Shown: positions 9,063 to 18,642, counted from the first letter of the stretch. The stretch: DNA of 64,000 nucleotides from an uncultured Oscillospiraceae bacterium (GCA_900548305.1 URJZ01000001.1:296001-360000), one strand, 5' to 3'. The notes: generated by a model from the letters alone, not told the origin. A program made the numbers and translations.

Positions 9063-10064
9063 ATGAGACATATGAAAAAATTTTTTGCCCTAGCCATTGC
9101 AGTAGTCATGGCAGTGAGCTTGGTAGCTTGTTCCAGCAATACCTCAAATTCTTCCGAGACAGCCGGTTCCAATCAAAGCAGTCAGCCTGAAACAGTGACC
9201 ATTAAAAGCTTGAATGCAAACGGTGATGAAGTTGATTTAGAAGTTCCATATGATCCGCAACGCATTGCAATTTTAGACATGGCATCTTTAGATATTCTGG
9301 ATGCTTTAGGAGTTGGCGACCGTGTGGTGGGTTCTGCCAATACTTCTCTGGATTACTTGCAGAGCTATGTAACCAACGCAGAAGTTACAAATTTGGGAAC
9401 CATTAAAGAAGCTGATATGGAAGCAGTCATGGCTTGTGATCCGGATGTTATCTTTATCGGTGGCCGTTTGTCCAAATCTTACGATGCTTTAAGCGAAATT
9501 GCCCCTGTAGTATATCTGGCAACCGATTCTGAAGCAGGTGTTGTAGAAAGTGTAAAGAAAAATGCAAATACCGTTGCTTCTATGTTTGGTCTTGAAGACA
9601 AAGTAGACGGTTTAATGGCAGATTTTGACGGACGTATTCAAACTTTAGCCGATTTTGCAAAAGATAAAACAGCCATTGTAGGTCTGTGCACAAGCGGAAG
9701 CTTCAATGTATTGGGTAATGACGGACGCTGCTCTATTATCGGCCGCGAAATTGGATTCAACAACGTTGGAGTAGACGCACAAAATCAAACTTCTACACAC
9801 GGTAACGAAGCTTCTTTTGAATATATTGTAGAGAAAAACCCTGAGTATATTTTTGTTATGGACCGTGATGCCGCAATCGGAACCGACGGTGCAAAACTTG
9901 CTCAGGAAATTATGGAAAACGAGTTGGTAAAAGGTACGGACGCTTATAAAAACGGACATATTGTTTACCTAGCACATCCGGCTGTATGGTATACCGCAGA
10001 AGGCGGAATTACTGCATTGGATTTGATGCTGCAAGATTTAGAAACAGCCTTACTTCAAAACTAA
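9063..10064 (+). CDS. Siderophore-binding lipoprotein of the ABC importer (CeuE/YclQ-like)
   Basis: 333-residue extracytoplasmic solute-binding protein. Signal peptide with lipobox LVAC, lipidated Cys at residue 23, then a Ser/Asn linker and a periplasmic-binding type II fold (TroA superfamily): PQRIAILDMASLDILDALGVGDRVVG, LGTIKEADMEAVMACDPDVIFI and TDAYKNGHIVYLAHPAVWYTAEGG. This pattern is close to the ferric petrobactin/catecholate receptors CeuE, FatB and YclQ. Aaaggagt at 9049-9056 sets the ATG at 9063. Last gene of the operon; a strong terminator follows at 10121-10159. Confidence 0.9.
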   Translation: MRHMKKFFALAIAVVMAVSLVACSSNTSNSSETAGSNQSSQPETVTIKSLNANGDEVDLEVPYDPQRIAILDMASLDILDALGVGDRVVGSANTSLDYLQSYVTNAEVTNLGTIKEADMEAVMACDPDVIFIGGRLSKSYDALSEIAPVVYLATDSEAGVVESVKKNANTVASMFGLEDKVDGLMADFDGRIQTLADFAKDKTAIVGLCTSGSFNVLGNDGRCSIIGREIGFNNVGVDAQNQTSTHGNEASFEYIVEKNPEYIFVMDRDAAIGTDGAKLAQEIMENELVKGTDAYKNGHIVYLAHPAVWYTAEGGITALDLMLQDLETALLQN

Positions 10065-10120
10065 AACATAATAAATGGTTAAAGCAACACCTGCAGGATT
10101 TTTACATTAAGTTACCATCA

Positions 10121-10159
10121 AATAAAACAGGCATCTTAAATTAAGATGCCTGTTTTATT
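10121..10159 (+). terminator. Terminator of the siderophore importer operon
   Basis: Arms 10121-10139 and 10141-10159 (aataaaacaggcatcttaa and its complement) form a stem closed by a few central bases, with TTTTATTATTTTTATTT after the GC-rich core. Confidence 0.85.
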
Positions 10160-10551
10160 ATTTTTATTTCTTTTATTTTGGAAAAATACCCTTTATACTT
10201 GTCAAAGAAAATTTATATCCTTCTGATTATTCTAAAAATAGAAGTTACTCGCACATTTTGACCAGTATATGTTATGCCGAATGATATCAAAATAAACTAT
10301 ATGTAACTTTTATGGAGAAATACACCTAGATTTTCTGTCTCTTCAAACAAAAAATTTCAAACCAGCTCTTTCATTATTTCTTAAATCTTCATAATTTTTC
10401 TTGTTTGCTCCCCTTACTCTTCTAAAAATATTTTAGGTGATTGAAAAGAATATCATTTTGGGAAACAGATAAACAATATATTTTGCTTCTCTGATAAAAA
10501 TAGGAGCCTATAAAATAACGAAACCTTTTATTTACTCTCTTTGATAGTTCA
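10160..10551. other. AT-rich gap without recognisable gene
   Basis: About 390 bases between the importer operon and the convergent transporter remnant. I see no open frame of credible composition, no tRNA-like fold and no clear promoter; several short poly-A and poly-T tracts only. Confidence 0.5.
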
Positions 10552-10561
10552 TAAAAAATTT

Positions 10562-10600
10562 AACTCTAATATCAGCGGCATGCCTTGCTATATCAGAGTT
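10562..10600 (-). terminator. Terminator of the broken DMT transporter gene
   Basis: AACTCT-A-ATAT (from 10563) pairs with ATAT-C-AGAGTT (ending near 10600) around a GC-rich loop, directly after the transporter stop codon; on the minus strand it runs into AAATTTTTT. Confidence 0.55.
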
Positions 10601-11467
10601 TTATGGAATTAACATAACCAGCGTACCTGCTACAATCAAAAAAAGTCCAACGTCTGCTTTTAACGAAAGTTTTTCGTGAAATACTACATAAGAAAATATA
10701 ACCGTTACAAGAATACTCAGCTTATCAATAGGGACTACAACACTTGCAGGTCCATCTTGCAAAGCTTTATAATAACAAAGCCAAGAACTGCCGGTGGCCA
10801 ACCCTGAAAGAACAATAAATGCCAGTTCTTTTTTTGATATCTTTTTTATTGTGCGCATTTTTCCCGTAATCATTACCATAATCCATGCCATGATTAATAC
10901 GACACCCGTTCTAATTGCGGTGCCTAAATTGGATTCTACTCCGGAAATACCAATTTTTCCAAGGATAGAAGTAAGGCTTGCAAATACAGCGGATCCGATT
11001 GCATATAGCAACCAACGATTTCTTTTCTCTTTCTGCTCTTCTTTTATGTCCTTTTTTTCTATCATCATAAAAGTACCGATTGTTATTAGAACAATACCAA
11101 TCATACCCCACAAATTGATTTTTTCCTGCAAAAAAATGAATGCCAACAACATAGTAAGAACGATGCTGGATTTATCAATAGGAACAACTTTATTAATATT
11201 ACCAAGCTGCAATGCTTTAAAATAACATAGTCACGACGCGCCGGTTGCTAATCCTGACAAAACTAAAAAAATCCATATTTTATAGTCAATCATTGTAATT
11301 TCCGATTGTGAGCCTATGATAAATACCATAATCCAAGAAAATATAAGGACAATCATCGTGCGAATTGCTGTTGCTACAGTTGAATCCGTTTTTTGAATTC
11401 CACACTTTGCCAAAACTGAAGTAATCCCTGCAAATAAAGCAGAACCAAATGCGAATAGAATCCACAT
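10601..11467 (-). pseudogene. DMT (EamA) family transporter interrupted by one in-frame TGA
   Basis: A ten-helix drug/metabolite transporter of about 288 residues built from two EamA repeats, split by a single TGA at 11231-11233. The part upstream (11467 to 11234) ends GLATGAS and the part downstream (11230 to 10601) begins LCYFKALQLGNINKVVPIDK, in the same frame. The second EamA repeat has GLATGSSWLCYYKALQ at the matching place, so the stop replaces a tryptophan TGG codon by one base change. No frameshift or other damage is visible, so the loss is recent, strain-specific, or a sequencing error. A restart at Met 11212 would give half a transporter and is unlikely to work. Substrate unknown. 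Confidence 0.85.
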
Positions 11468-11736
11468 ACTTTGGCTTCTCCTTCCTACACTATCACCAAA
11501 TCGCTGGAAAACAAACTATTCCTAACAAACAGAATGTTGTCTGTAAAATTTTTTCTGAAACAATGATTCATAAGTATCTTTTATCGTTTGAATGGTATGT
11601 TTGTCTCTATATATTGCAGTTTGGAAAGTAGTAGATTTATATAACTTCTATGGTTACAATCTTGAAAAAATATAATAAATACAGTATGTTAGGAAACCAT
11701 GAAACTTAAAAATTTTTTATTGAAAAGGTTTTCTCT

Positions 11737-12177
11737 TTATTTTCTATATATCTTGCGAAATCCTACTACACCATCTGTATAGCCTATACTCTCATAAAAA
11801 CTATGTGCGCCGGTTCTAAAGTCTGAAGATACCAAAAATGAATAAGCACAGCCCTTTTCTTTCGCAAATTGATCAAGAGCCTCCATCAGCATTCTACCAA
11901 CGCCTTTTCCCCTTTGGTCACTTCGTACAATGACATCTTCTACCACCAAAAACGGATTCACCAAACACTGACAACAAATTCCTAATGCAGAGCCTACGAT
12001 TTCTCCCTTTTCTTTTGCTACTGCCAAAAAACTGCGGTTATCTTTCTCCATTGTTTCGTATGTTTTTAAACAACGCTCCAGAGAAGCATTAAACTCTATA
12101 TGAGGTGGTACCAGTTCTTTGTAAAGTTCAATTAGCTGCGGCATATCTTCCTGTTTTAAAGTCTCTATTGTAATCAT
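11737..12177 (-). CDS. GNAT family N-acetyltransferase
   Basis: 146-residue single-domain Gcn5-related acetyltransferase. Motif A, VVEDVIVRSDQRGKGVGRML, carries the acetyl-CoA pyrophosphate loop (R/Q-x-x-G-x-G). Motif B is the SFYESIGY segment near the C-terminus (SHFYE-like). Starts at ATG 12177 behind agggagg-like aggagggat. It lies just downstream of aspS but after a terminator, so it is probably a separate unit. The acceptor substrate cannot be told from sequence. Confidence 0.88.
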   Translation of the reverse strand: MITIETLKQEDMPQLIELYKELVPPHIEFNASLERCLKTYETMEKDNRSFLAVAKEKGEIVGSALGICCQCLVNPFLVVEDVIVRSDQRGKGVGRMLMEALDQFAKEKGCAYSFLVSSDFRTGAHSFYESIGYTDGVVGFRKIYRK

Positions 12178-12238
12178 GAAATCCCTCCTGTTTTCTTTAT
12201 TGTATCATAACTTTATCTATCACAATACAGAAAAATGA

Positions 12239-12274
12239 AAAATACCCTCCATATAAATATGGAAGGTATTTTTT
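12239..12274 (-). terminator. Terminator of hisS-aspS
   Basis: Stem of AATACC-C-TCCATA (12241-12253) with TATGGA-A-GGTATT (12258-12270), TAAA loop; T-runs follow on both strands, so it could work in both directions. Confidence 0.75.
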
Positions 12275-12276
12275 AT

Positions 12277-14082
12277 TTAATCTATGGTTTCCCCACTCTG
12301 CTCTTGTTTACAAACTGCAATTCCTAACTCAACCAATTGCTTTTCATCTACAGTGGAAGGAGAACTGGTCATCAATTCACTGGAATTTGCGACTTTTGGG
12401 AATGCAATTACATCGCGAATGCTTTCTCCGCCAAGCATCAGCATTACCAAACGGTCAAGACCAAATGCCATACCACCGTGAGGAGGTGCGCCATAACGGA
12501 AAGCATCAATCAAAAATCCGAAACGTTCCTGTGCATCTTGTTCCGTAAAGCCCAATGCTTTGAACATACGCTGCTGCAACTCCGGATTGCTGATACGAAT
12601 AGAACCGCCGCCTACTTCATTGCCGTTTAGAACCATATCGTATGCTCTTGCACATACTTTACTTGGGTCAGTTTCCAACATTTCTAATCCATCTTCTTTT
12701 GGCGCCGTAAATGGATGGTGCATTGCAACATAACGATTTTCTTCTTCATCAAACTCAAATAGAGGAAAATCTGTTACCCAAAGAAGATTTGGTTCTGAAG
12801 TATCAATCAAATCAAAACGTGCTGCAAGCTCACAGCGCAATGCTCCCAAGGAATCAAACACAACTTTGGATTTTGGACTTGCTACCAATAACAGCACATC
12901 TCCCGTTTCCGCTCCCAATGCATCACGGACAGCAGTTACCTCATCCGGAGCTAAGAATTTCTCGTAGCTGGAAGTTTCTCCTTGCTCCGTTAGTCTTGTC
13001 CAAGCAAGACCCATGGCTCCGTATGCTTTAATCCATTCGGTCAATTTATCAATTTCTTTTCGACTTAATTGGTCGGCATGTCCCTTTAAATTAATTCCTC
13101 GCACGCTGCCGCCTGCGGAGAGCGCTCCGCCAAATACTCTAAACTCTGTTCCTTCCAAAGCCTTGCTTAAATCTACCAGTTCCAAGCCAAAACGAAGGTC
13201 AGGTTTATCAGAACCAAATCGTTCCATTGCTTCATGCCATGTCATTCGGCGAAATGGAGTAGGAATATCAATATTAAGTACCTTTTTATATACCTCTTTG
13301 ATAAAACCCTCACCCATTGCCATAACAGTATCTTCATCTACAAATGACATTTCCAAGTCAATCTGTGTAAATTCAGGCTGACGATCTGCACGTAAATCTT
13401 CATCACGGAAACAACGGGCAACCTGCATATAACGGTCAAATCCTGAAAGCATCAACAATTGTTTATATAACTGGGGAGACTGCGGCAGTGCAAAAAAGTT
13501 TCCCGGGAAAACTCGGGAGGGAACCAAATAATCCCTTGCACCTTCCGGTGTAGATTTAATTAGATTCGGTGTCTCTATCTCGATAAAACCATTTTCATCA
13601 AAGTAGTCACGTGCTACTTTCACAATTTTGTGACGACCAATAATTTTTTCCTGTACGTCAGGACGGCGTAAATCTAAATATCGATGTTTTAATCGAAGTT
13701 CTTCTTTTACATTGGAATTTTCTACAATTTCAAACGGTGGTGTTTCACTTTTTGCCAAAACACGCAATTCCGTAACAGCAATTTCTACTTCACCTGTAGG
13801 CAGTTCCATATTCTTTGCGGAACGCTCTTTTACAATTCCTTTTGCCGCTAATACAAACTCTGCACGAGCTGTAAATGCTTTTTCAAAAATGGCTCGGTCG
13901 GTGCTGTCATCAAATGCAAGCTGTAAAATACCGGTTCTGTCTCTTAAATCTATAAAAATCAGTTGTCCCAAGTCACGCTGACGCTGTACCCAACCGCATA
14001 CAATTACTTCTTTTCCCACATCTGACAAACGTAATTCTCCACAATAATGAGTACGCGTTAAACCTGTCATAAACTCTGCCAT
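12277..14082 (-). CDS. aspS: Aspartyl-tRNA synthetase
   Basis: 601-residue class IIb aminoacyl-tRNA synthetase of the bacterial type. N-terminal OB-fold anticodon-binding domain (GELRLSDVGKEVIVCGWVQRQ), class II motif 2 ARCFRDEDLRADRQPEFTQ, a GAD insertion domain (about residues 290-420) and motif 3 GMAFGLDRLVMLMLGG. The start may be ATG 14082 or the Met four codons later; both leave the OB fold whole. Lies 23 bases downstream of hisS in the conserved hisS-aspS operon. No T-box leader was seen upstream of the pair. Confidence 0.97.
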   Translation of the reverse strand: MAEFMTGLTRTHYCGELRLSDVGKEVIVCGWVQRQRDLGQLIFIDLRDRTGILQLAFDDSTDRAIFEKAFTARAEFVLAAKGIVKERSAKNMELPTGEVEIAVTELRVLAKSETPPFEIVENSNVKEELRLKHRYLDLRRPDVQEKIIGRHKIVKVARDYFDENGFIEIETPNLIKSTPEGARDYLVPSRVFPGNFFALPQSPQLYKQLLMLSGFDRYMQVARCFRDEDLRADRQPEFTQIDLEMSFVDEDTVMAMGEGFIKEVYKKVLNIDIPTPFRRMTWHEAMERFGSDKPDLRFGLELVDLSKALEGTEFRVFGGALSAGGSVRGINLKGHADQLSRKEIDKLTEWIKAYGAMGLAWTRLTEQGETSSYEKFLAPDEVTAVRDALGAETGDVLLLVASPKSKVVFDSLGALRCELAARFDLIDTSEPNLLWVTDFPLFEFDEEENRYVAMHHPFTAPKEDGLEMLETDPSKVCARAYDMVLNGNEVGGGSIRISNPELQQRMFKALGFTEQDAQERFGFLIDAFRYGAPPHGGMAFGLDRLVMLMLGGESIRDVIAFPKVANSSELMTSSPSTVDEKQLVELGIAVCKQEQSGETID

Positions 14083-14105
14083 AAATTAGCCTCCGATTTT
14101 TTCCA

Positions 14106-15455
14106 CTATTCTTTCTCAAATTGTTCAAAACTTTCTAAATCAATGGACAATTCATCCATATTGAATGACATCATGCCCTCTGCCTGCGTTGCGGCAGCAA
14201 CAAATTCAGTTAAAAAGGTATCTCCTAAAGAGATAGGTGTTTTTTCTCCCGTTTTCATATTTTTCAACTCTGCCTGATTATGCTGCAGTTCATCATCACC
14301 TAAAACTAAGGTAAACAGTGCGCCGATTTTATCTGCATATTTCATTTGTGCTTTTAAGCTACGGTCACACATATCACATTCTGCCTTAATAGAAGCTTGA
14401 TGTAACATATTTGTAAAGGCAAATGCCTTAAGCTGCGCTTGTTTTCCCAAAGGAGCAATATATAATTCACAAACAGGAGATTCAGGAAGTTGAATTCCTT
14501 GAGCCTGCATAATCAACAGCAAACGTTCCATCCCCATAGCAAAACCTAATGCAGGTGTTTGCGCACCGCCCATTTGCTTTACCAAACCATCATAACGTCC
14601 TCCACCACACACTGTGCTTTGCGCACCTAAATCGTTGGAAATAAATTCAAATACCGTGCGTGTGTAATAATCCAAGCCTCGTACAATACGTGGATTTACT
14701 GTATATTCAATTTCTGCTGCATCCAAGTATTCCTGTACTGCTGCAAAATGCTCCGCACATTCTTGGCACAAATAATCCTTCATAACAGGAGCATTCTTGG
14801 TAATTTCTCCGCATGATGGTGTTTTGCAGTCTAAAATACGCATTGGATTTTTATCCAGACGTTCTAAGCAAGTATCGCATAACTCTGACTTTGAAGCCTC
14901 CAAAAAAGCTTTTAAAGCTGCATGATATTTTGCACGACATTCCGGACAACCAATGGAATTAATCTCTAAGGAAAGATTCCGAATACCCAAACGTTCAAAA
15001 ATACCGTGTGCCAGAGCAATTAACTCAGCATCTGCCACAGGAGCTGCAGCACCGAATGCTTCACAACCAAATTGGTGGAATTCACGCTGTCTACCTTCTT
15101 GTGTATTTTCATAGCGATAACAAGAAATCAAATAATAGAATTTCTGAGGAACACCTTCATTAATCAACGCATGTTCCAGCAAAGCACGTACCACTCCTGC
15201 AGTTCCTTCCGGACGGAGACTGATGGAACGATTACCTTTGTCCAAAAAAGTATACATCTCTTTCTGGACAACATCTGTTGTATCTCCAACAGAACGTTCA
15301 AAAAGTTCCGTACGTTCAAATACAGGAGTGCGAATTTCCTCAAAGCCATGAATGGATGCCTCATCACGCATGACATCTTCTACCAACTGCCAAGTACCAC
15401 TGTTTTTTGGCAAAATATCTTTGGTTCCTTTTGGTGCTTGAATATTCGCAGCCAT
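14106..15455 (-). CDS. hisS: Histidyl-tRNA synthetase
   Basis: 449-residue class IIa synthetase. Starts with the family hallmark APKGTKDILP, then motif 2 region SLRPEGTAGVVRALLEH and CYRYENTQEGRQREFHQFG, histidine motif RGLDYYTRTVFEF and motif 3 GFAMGMERLLLI. The frame is open to 15479, but aaggagag at 15463-15470 places initiation at the ATG at 15455 (MAANIQAPKG). Upstream lies a region of tandem hairpins (15519-15695) whose role, if any, in expression is unknown. Confidence 0.97.
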   Translation of the reverse strand: MAANIQAPKGTKDILPKNSGTWQLVEDVMRDEASIHGFEEIRTPVFERTELFERSVGDTTDVVQKEMYTFLDKGNRSISLRPEGTAGVVRALLEHALINEGVPQKFYYLISCYRYENTQEGRQREFHQFGCEAFGAAAPVADAELIALAHGIFERLGIRNLSLEINSIGCPECRAKYHAALKAFLEASKSELCDTCLERLDKNPMRILDCKTPSCGEITKNAPVMKDYLCQECAEHFAAVQEYLDAAEIEYTVNPRIVRGLDYYTRTVFEFISNDLGAQSTVCGGGRYDGLVKQMGGAQTPALGFAMGMERLLLIMQAQGIQLPESPVCELYIAPLGKQAQLKAFAFTNMLHQASIKAECDMCDRSLKAQMKYADKIGALFTLVLGDDELQHNQAELKNMKTGEKTPISLGDTFLTEFVAAATQAEGMMSFNMDELSIDLESFEQFEKE

Positions 15456-15518
15456 ATGATTCTCTCCTTGTTGATACATAAATTCTAATAACAGTTTATC
15501 TGAATTATTATAGCATTA

Positions 15519-15696
15519 AAAAAATTGCTTTGCAATTTTTTACTGATAAAAGCTAAAACGTTCTCATAACAGTCAAAATTTTAATTTTGTCACTGTTATG
15601 GGGTTGTTATAACATAAAAGAAATTGCTTCGCAATTTCTACCGTATAAACGTTAAAACATTCTTATCAACAATAAAAATCTATGATTTTGTTGTTA
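15519..15696. repeat. Tandem structured repeat of about 100 bp, two copies with two hairpins each
   Basis: Copy 1 has hairpin 1a (arms 15520-15528 and 15532-15540) and hairpin 1b (15566-15599). Copy 2 has hairpin 2a (15619-15627 and 15631-15639) and hairpin 2b (arms 15668-15680 and 15684-15695). The linkers also align (ATAAAAGCTAAAACGTT against GTATAAACGTTAAAACATT). In hairpins 1a and 2a an A-T pair has become G-C on both arms, so pairing is kept while the sequence changes. The hairpin 1b/2b stems also differ in sequence but still pair. Confidence 0.75.
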
Positions 15697-15857
15697 GGTT
15701 ACAATGCAAAATAAAATAGTAAAGTAAATCATTTTTAATTATTATAGATAACACCTGATAAATCCAACCGTTATTTTAGGGGGATTCATCTTCTATTAAC
15801 GCAACATTGCTTTTTGATAATTTATAATTGTTCACTACATTTTTGTGATATATTTCT

Positions 15858-15886
15858 TGAATTCTGACACTATGTAAAATATAATA
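15858..15886 (+). promoter_or_regulatory. Promoter of the TetR-ABC exporter operon
   Basis: TTGAAT at 15858-15863, 17-base spacer, perfect TATAAT at 15881-15886; expected start near 15893, inside the second operator. Confidence 0.8.
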
Positions 15887-15910
15887 TGAGAATACTGACA
15901 CTATGTCAGA
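15865..15910 (+). promoter_or_regulatory. Probable TetR operators (two sites)
   Basis: Perfect palindrome CTGACA-CTA-TGTCAG at 15896-15910 overlaps the predicted transcription start. A second copy of the left part, CTGACACTATGTA at 15865-15877, sits in the -35/-10 spacer. Placement fits autorepression by the TetR protein encoded just downstream. Confidence 0.7.
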
Positions 15911-15941
15911 ATTTTATATACTTCGGAAAGGAGTATCCCCC

Positions 15942-16565
15942 ATGCCATCAAAAACATTTCTTAACTTGTCCCCGGAAAAACAAGATAATATCTTATCCGC
16001 GGCAAAAAAAGAATTTGCACGTGTCCCATTTGAGCAGACATCTTTTATGAATATTGCAAAGGTTGCAGGTATTTCACGCAGTAATTTATATAATTATTTT
16101 ACCAATAAACAAGAACTGCTTTCTTATTTACTGGAAAACTTTAAATTAAGTATTCTCTCCGTAATAAAAAATAGTTTAAAGAAATCTCAGGGTGATATTT
16201 TTCAACTGTTTGATGATATCTTTTTATATATGCTGGAATATGGATTTTCTAAGGAAAACTTTGGCCTTTTCCGTTCTATATTAAGTAATCAACGTTTTAC
16301 TGACCAAGATGAAATGTTTATGACGTTTCAGCAGCACAATGAATGTATTTCGGAATTATTTCATTATGAATCTTTTCAATTACAGCACTTAAATGTAAAT
16401 TCGGAAGAAGATTTCCAAAATATTTTAGAAATTCTAATGGGTCTTACGATGAAGGCTGCTATTGATGTATACAATCATCCAAAAGAAAAAGAATACTTCA
16501 TGAAACGTTATCACGATAAAATCAACCTAGTAAAATATGGTATTGTAAAAAAGGAGGTTAAATAA
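15942..16565 (+). CDS. TetR/AcrR family transcriptional regulator
   Basis: 207-residue repressor with an N-terminal TetR helix-turn-helix (FMNIAKVAGISRSNLYNYFTNKQEL, about residues 30-54) and a variable ligand-binding C-terminal domain. The frame opens at 15903, but aaaggag at 15927-15933 points to ATG 15942. Its stop touches the start of the ABC exporter gene (TAA 16563-16565, ATG 16566), and palindromic sites overlap its promoter, so it most likely controls itself and the exporter in response to the exported compound. Confidence 0.92.
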   Translation: MPSKTFLNLSPEKQDNILSAAKKEFARVPFEQTSFMNIAKVAGISRSNLYNYFTNKQELLSYLLENFKLSILSVIKNSLKKSQGDIFQLFDDIFLYMLEYGFSKENFGLFRSILSNQRFTDQDEMFMTFQQHNECISELFHYESFQLQHLNVNSEEDFQNILEILMGLTMKAAIDVYNHPKEKEYFMKRYHDKINLVKYGIVKKEVK

Positions 16566-18512
16566 ATGGCTGTTTTGTCGCTAAACAATGTGAAAAAAAG
16601 CTATCAACTGGGAGATGGCACTGTATTTCCTGTATTAAAAGGAATCAATATATCCTTTGAGAAAGGTGAACTTGTTTCTATTATAGGTGAATCCGGCAGT
16701 GGTAAATCCACCTTAATGAATATCATTGGAGGCTTGGATTCCAAATTTGAGGGGGAAGTTTTGGTTGACAGTAAAAATATTGGAGCTTTTACAGAAAAAG
16801 AACTGGATATTTACCGAAAAAATAAAATAGGTTTTATTTTTCAAAGCTTTAATTTGGTTCCCCATTTAACTATATTGGACAATGTTGCTTTGGCATTAAC
16901 GCTATCCAATGTAAAACGCAGTGAACAAGTCGAGCGCGCAAAAGAGATGCTGGAAAAAGTAGGTTTAAAAGACCATATTCACAAAAAACCGAATCAGCTG
17001 TCCGGCGGACAAATGCAGCGTGTTGCTATTGCAAGAGCATTGATCAATGACCCGGAAATGATTGTTGCTGATGAACCTACCGGCTCTCTGGATTCCCAAA
17101 CAACACAACAAATTTTGGATATTATTACACAAATAGCGCAGGAAGGAAAACTGGTGTTGCTTGTTACCCACTCCGAACATGTTGCTGAGTGTTCTTCCCG
17201 TGTAATTCGTATTGCAGACGGGCAAATTGTTGAAGACAGACAAGGAATTACACTCATTCCAAAAGAAACTATTGAAACAGAAAAGCTAAAAGAAATCAGT
17301 AAAAACTTAAATTTTGCAGGCGCTATCAAATTAGCATTTAAAAACATGAAAGAAAAAAAGATGCGCAATATTTTGGTGGCGGTAGGTGCGTCTATCGGCA
17401 TTATGAGTATTATGCTGATGCTTTCCATCGGCAACGGTATTAAAACGTATATTCGCGATACTATGGAGAGTCTTGCAAATCCTCTGGCTGTTGAAGTAAC
17501 CATGCCTGAAGAGGAGGACACTCCGGCCATGGGACCCGAAGCATTCTTATCCAACACTTATTTTACACAAGAAGATATAAATCGTTTAAATACATTAGAA
17601 CATGTATCCGCTACAGAAGAGCACTTCAGTGCCTTTTCTATGGGAACTGCCATTGCTTCTATCGATGATAAGCAGGCTCCTCTCATGATGGTTTCCACTT
17701 TATCCCAATACAACGAATATGACCTGGCAGAAGGAACCATGGCAAATAAAAATGAAATAATCATTAATGAAGCAGTAAAAGAAGAACTGGGTATAGATGA
17801 TATTGTAGGAAAAACAATCACGGTTTCTGTTCAGGTAGAAAACAAACAAATTGTAATAGATACTGTGGTCAGTGGTGTATTATCAAATGAAACAAGCCCT
17901 ATGTCAGGTGGTATGTCACAAGTCTATTTATATTATGATGATTTAAAGCAAGCCTGTTCAGAACAAGATTATAACCTTATGCCGACCAGTATCATGTTGA
18001 TTGCAGATGCAGAAGAAAATACAGATGGCATAAAATCAACTGTTACTGACATGGGTTATGGTAGTTCTATGCAAGAAACAATGGTGGAAACCTTCACAAC
18101 GATGCTGGACTTATTTACGGGTGTGTTAGCTGGTATTGCTGGAATTTCACTTCTTGTTTCAGCTATTATGATTCTGGTAGTTTTATATATTAGTGTAGTG
18201 GAACGTACCCGAGAAATAGGTGTTATGAAAGCAATTGGTGCACGTCGTAAAGATATCAGACGTATTTTTATATCAGAATCATTTATACTCGGTTTAGCCG
18301 GTGGTATCATTGCTACTGCAATTACATTTATTATCATGTTCATTGGCAACGCTGTTATCCAAAGTCATTTTGGCGTGAATATGATACTGATAAGTCCTTA
18401 TTATGTGCTATTCGGCATTGGAATTAGTATATTAATCAGTGTACTTTCTGGTACACTTCCTGCTGCAAAAGCTGCAAAACTAGATCCTGTTGAATCTTTA
18501 AGACGAGATTAA
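16566..18512 (+). CDS. MacB-like ABC exporter, ATPase and FtsX-type permease fused
   Basis: 648 residues. ABC ATPase at about 1-230: Walker A GESGSGKST, signature QLSGGQMQRVAIARAL, Walker B MIVADEPTGSLD. Then a membrane helix near 270-290 (ILVAVGASIGIMSIMLMLSIG), an extracytoplasmic MacB-type domain (about 300-510), and three helices of the FtsX domain at about 520-640, with VERTREIGVMKAIGARRKDIRRIF and the C-terminal PAAKAAKLDPVESLR. This is the type VII (MacB/LolCDE-related) mechanotransmission exporter in one chain. Substrate unknown; peptides, antibiotics or lipoproteins are usual for the class. Aaggaggt lies upstream within the end of the TetR gene. Confidence 0.92.
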   Translation: MAVLSLNNVKKSYQLGDGTVFPVLKGINISFEKGELVSIIGESGSGKSTLMNIIGGLDSKFEGEVLVDSKNIGAFTEKELDIYRKNKIGFIFQSFNLVPHLTILDNVALALTLSNVKRSEQVERAKEMLEKVGLKDHIHKKPNQLSGGQMQRVAIARALINDPEMIVADEPTGSLDSQTTQQILDIITQIAQEGKLVLLVTHSEHVAECSSRVIRIADGQIVEDRQGITLIPKETIETEKLKEISKNLNFAGAIKLAFKNMKEKKMRNILVAVGASIGIMSIMLMLSIGNGIKTYIRDTMESLANPLAVEVTMPEEEDTPAMGPEAFLSNTYFTQEDINRLNTLEHVSATEEHFSAFSMGTAIASIDDKQAPLMMVSTLSQYNEYDLAEGTMANKNEIIINEAVKEELGIDDIVGKTITVSVQVENKQIVIDTVVSGVLSNETSPMSGGMSQVYLYYDDLKQACSEQDYNLMPTSIMLIADAEENTDGIKSTVTDMGYGSSMQETMVETFTTMLDLFTGVLAGIAGISLLVSAIMILVVLYISVVERTREIGVMKAIGARRKDIRRIFISESFILGLAGGIIATAITFIIMFIGNAVIQSHFGVNMILISPYYVLFGIGISILISVLSGTLPAAKAAKLDPVESLRRD

Positions 18513-18590
18513 CCTATTTATGTCAAAAAATTGTAAAAAATCAAAGAAAGGTTTACAACATCTTCTCTCCCGTGATATGATGATACTAAC

Positions 18591-18607
18591 GTATCTATAT
18601 TCGATAC
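18591..18607 (+). promoter_or_regulatory. Palindrome upstream of the HxlR gene, possible operator
   Basis: GTATC-N7-GATAC, 36 bases before ATG 18643. Located where an autoregulator would bind. Not confirmed by a second site. Confidence 0.35.
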
Positions 18608-18642
18608 ATATACTTTAGTTTCAAAGAACAGGGGGTCATCTC

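Noticed and set aside
11231..11233. TGA read as tryptophan (recoding) in the DMT transporter
   Set aside because: TGA ends other genes here normally (for example nrdG and the second FecCD permease), so a stop is the simple reading.
15456..15941. T-box leader for hisS-aspS
   Set aside because: No T-box core (TGGNACCGCG or its complement) was seen; the structures found are the AT-rich tandem hairpins.
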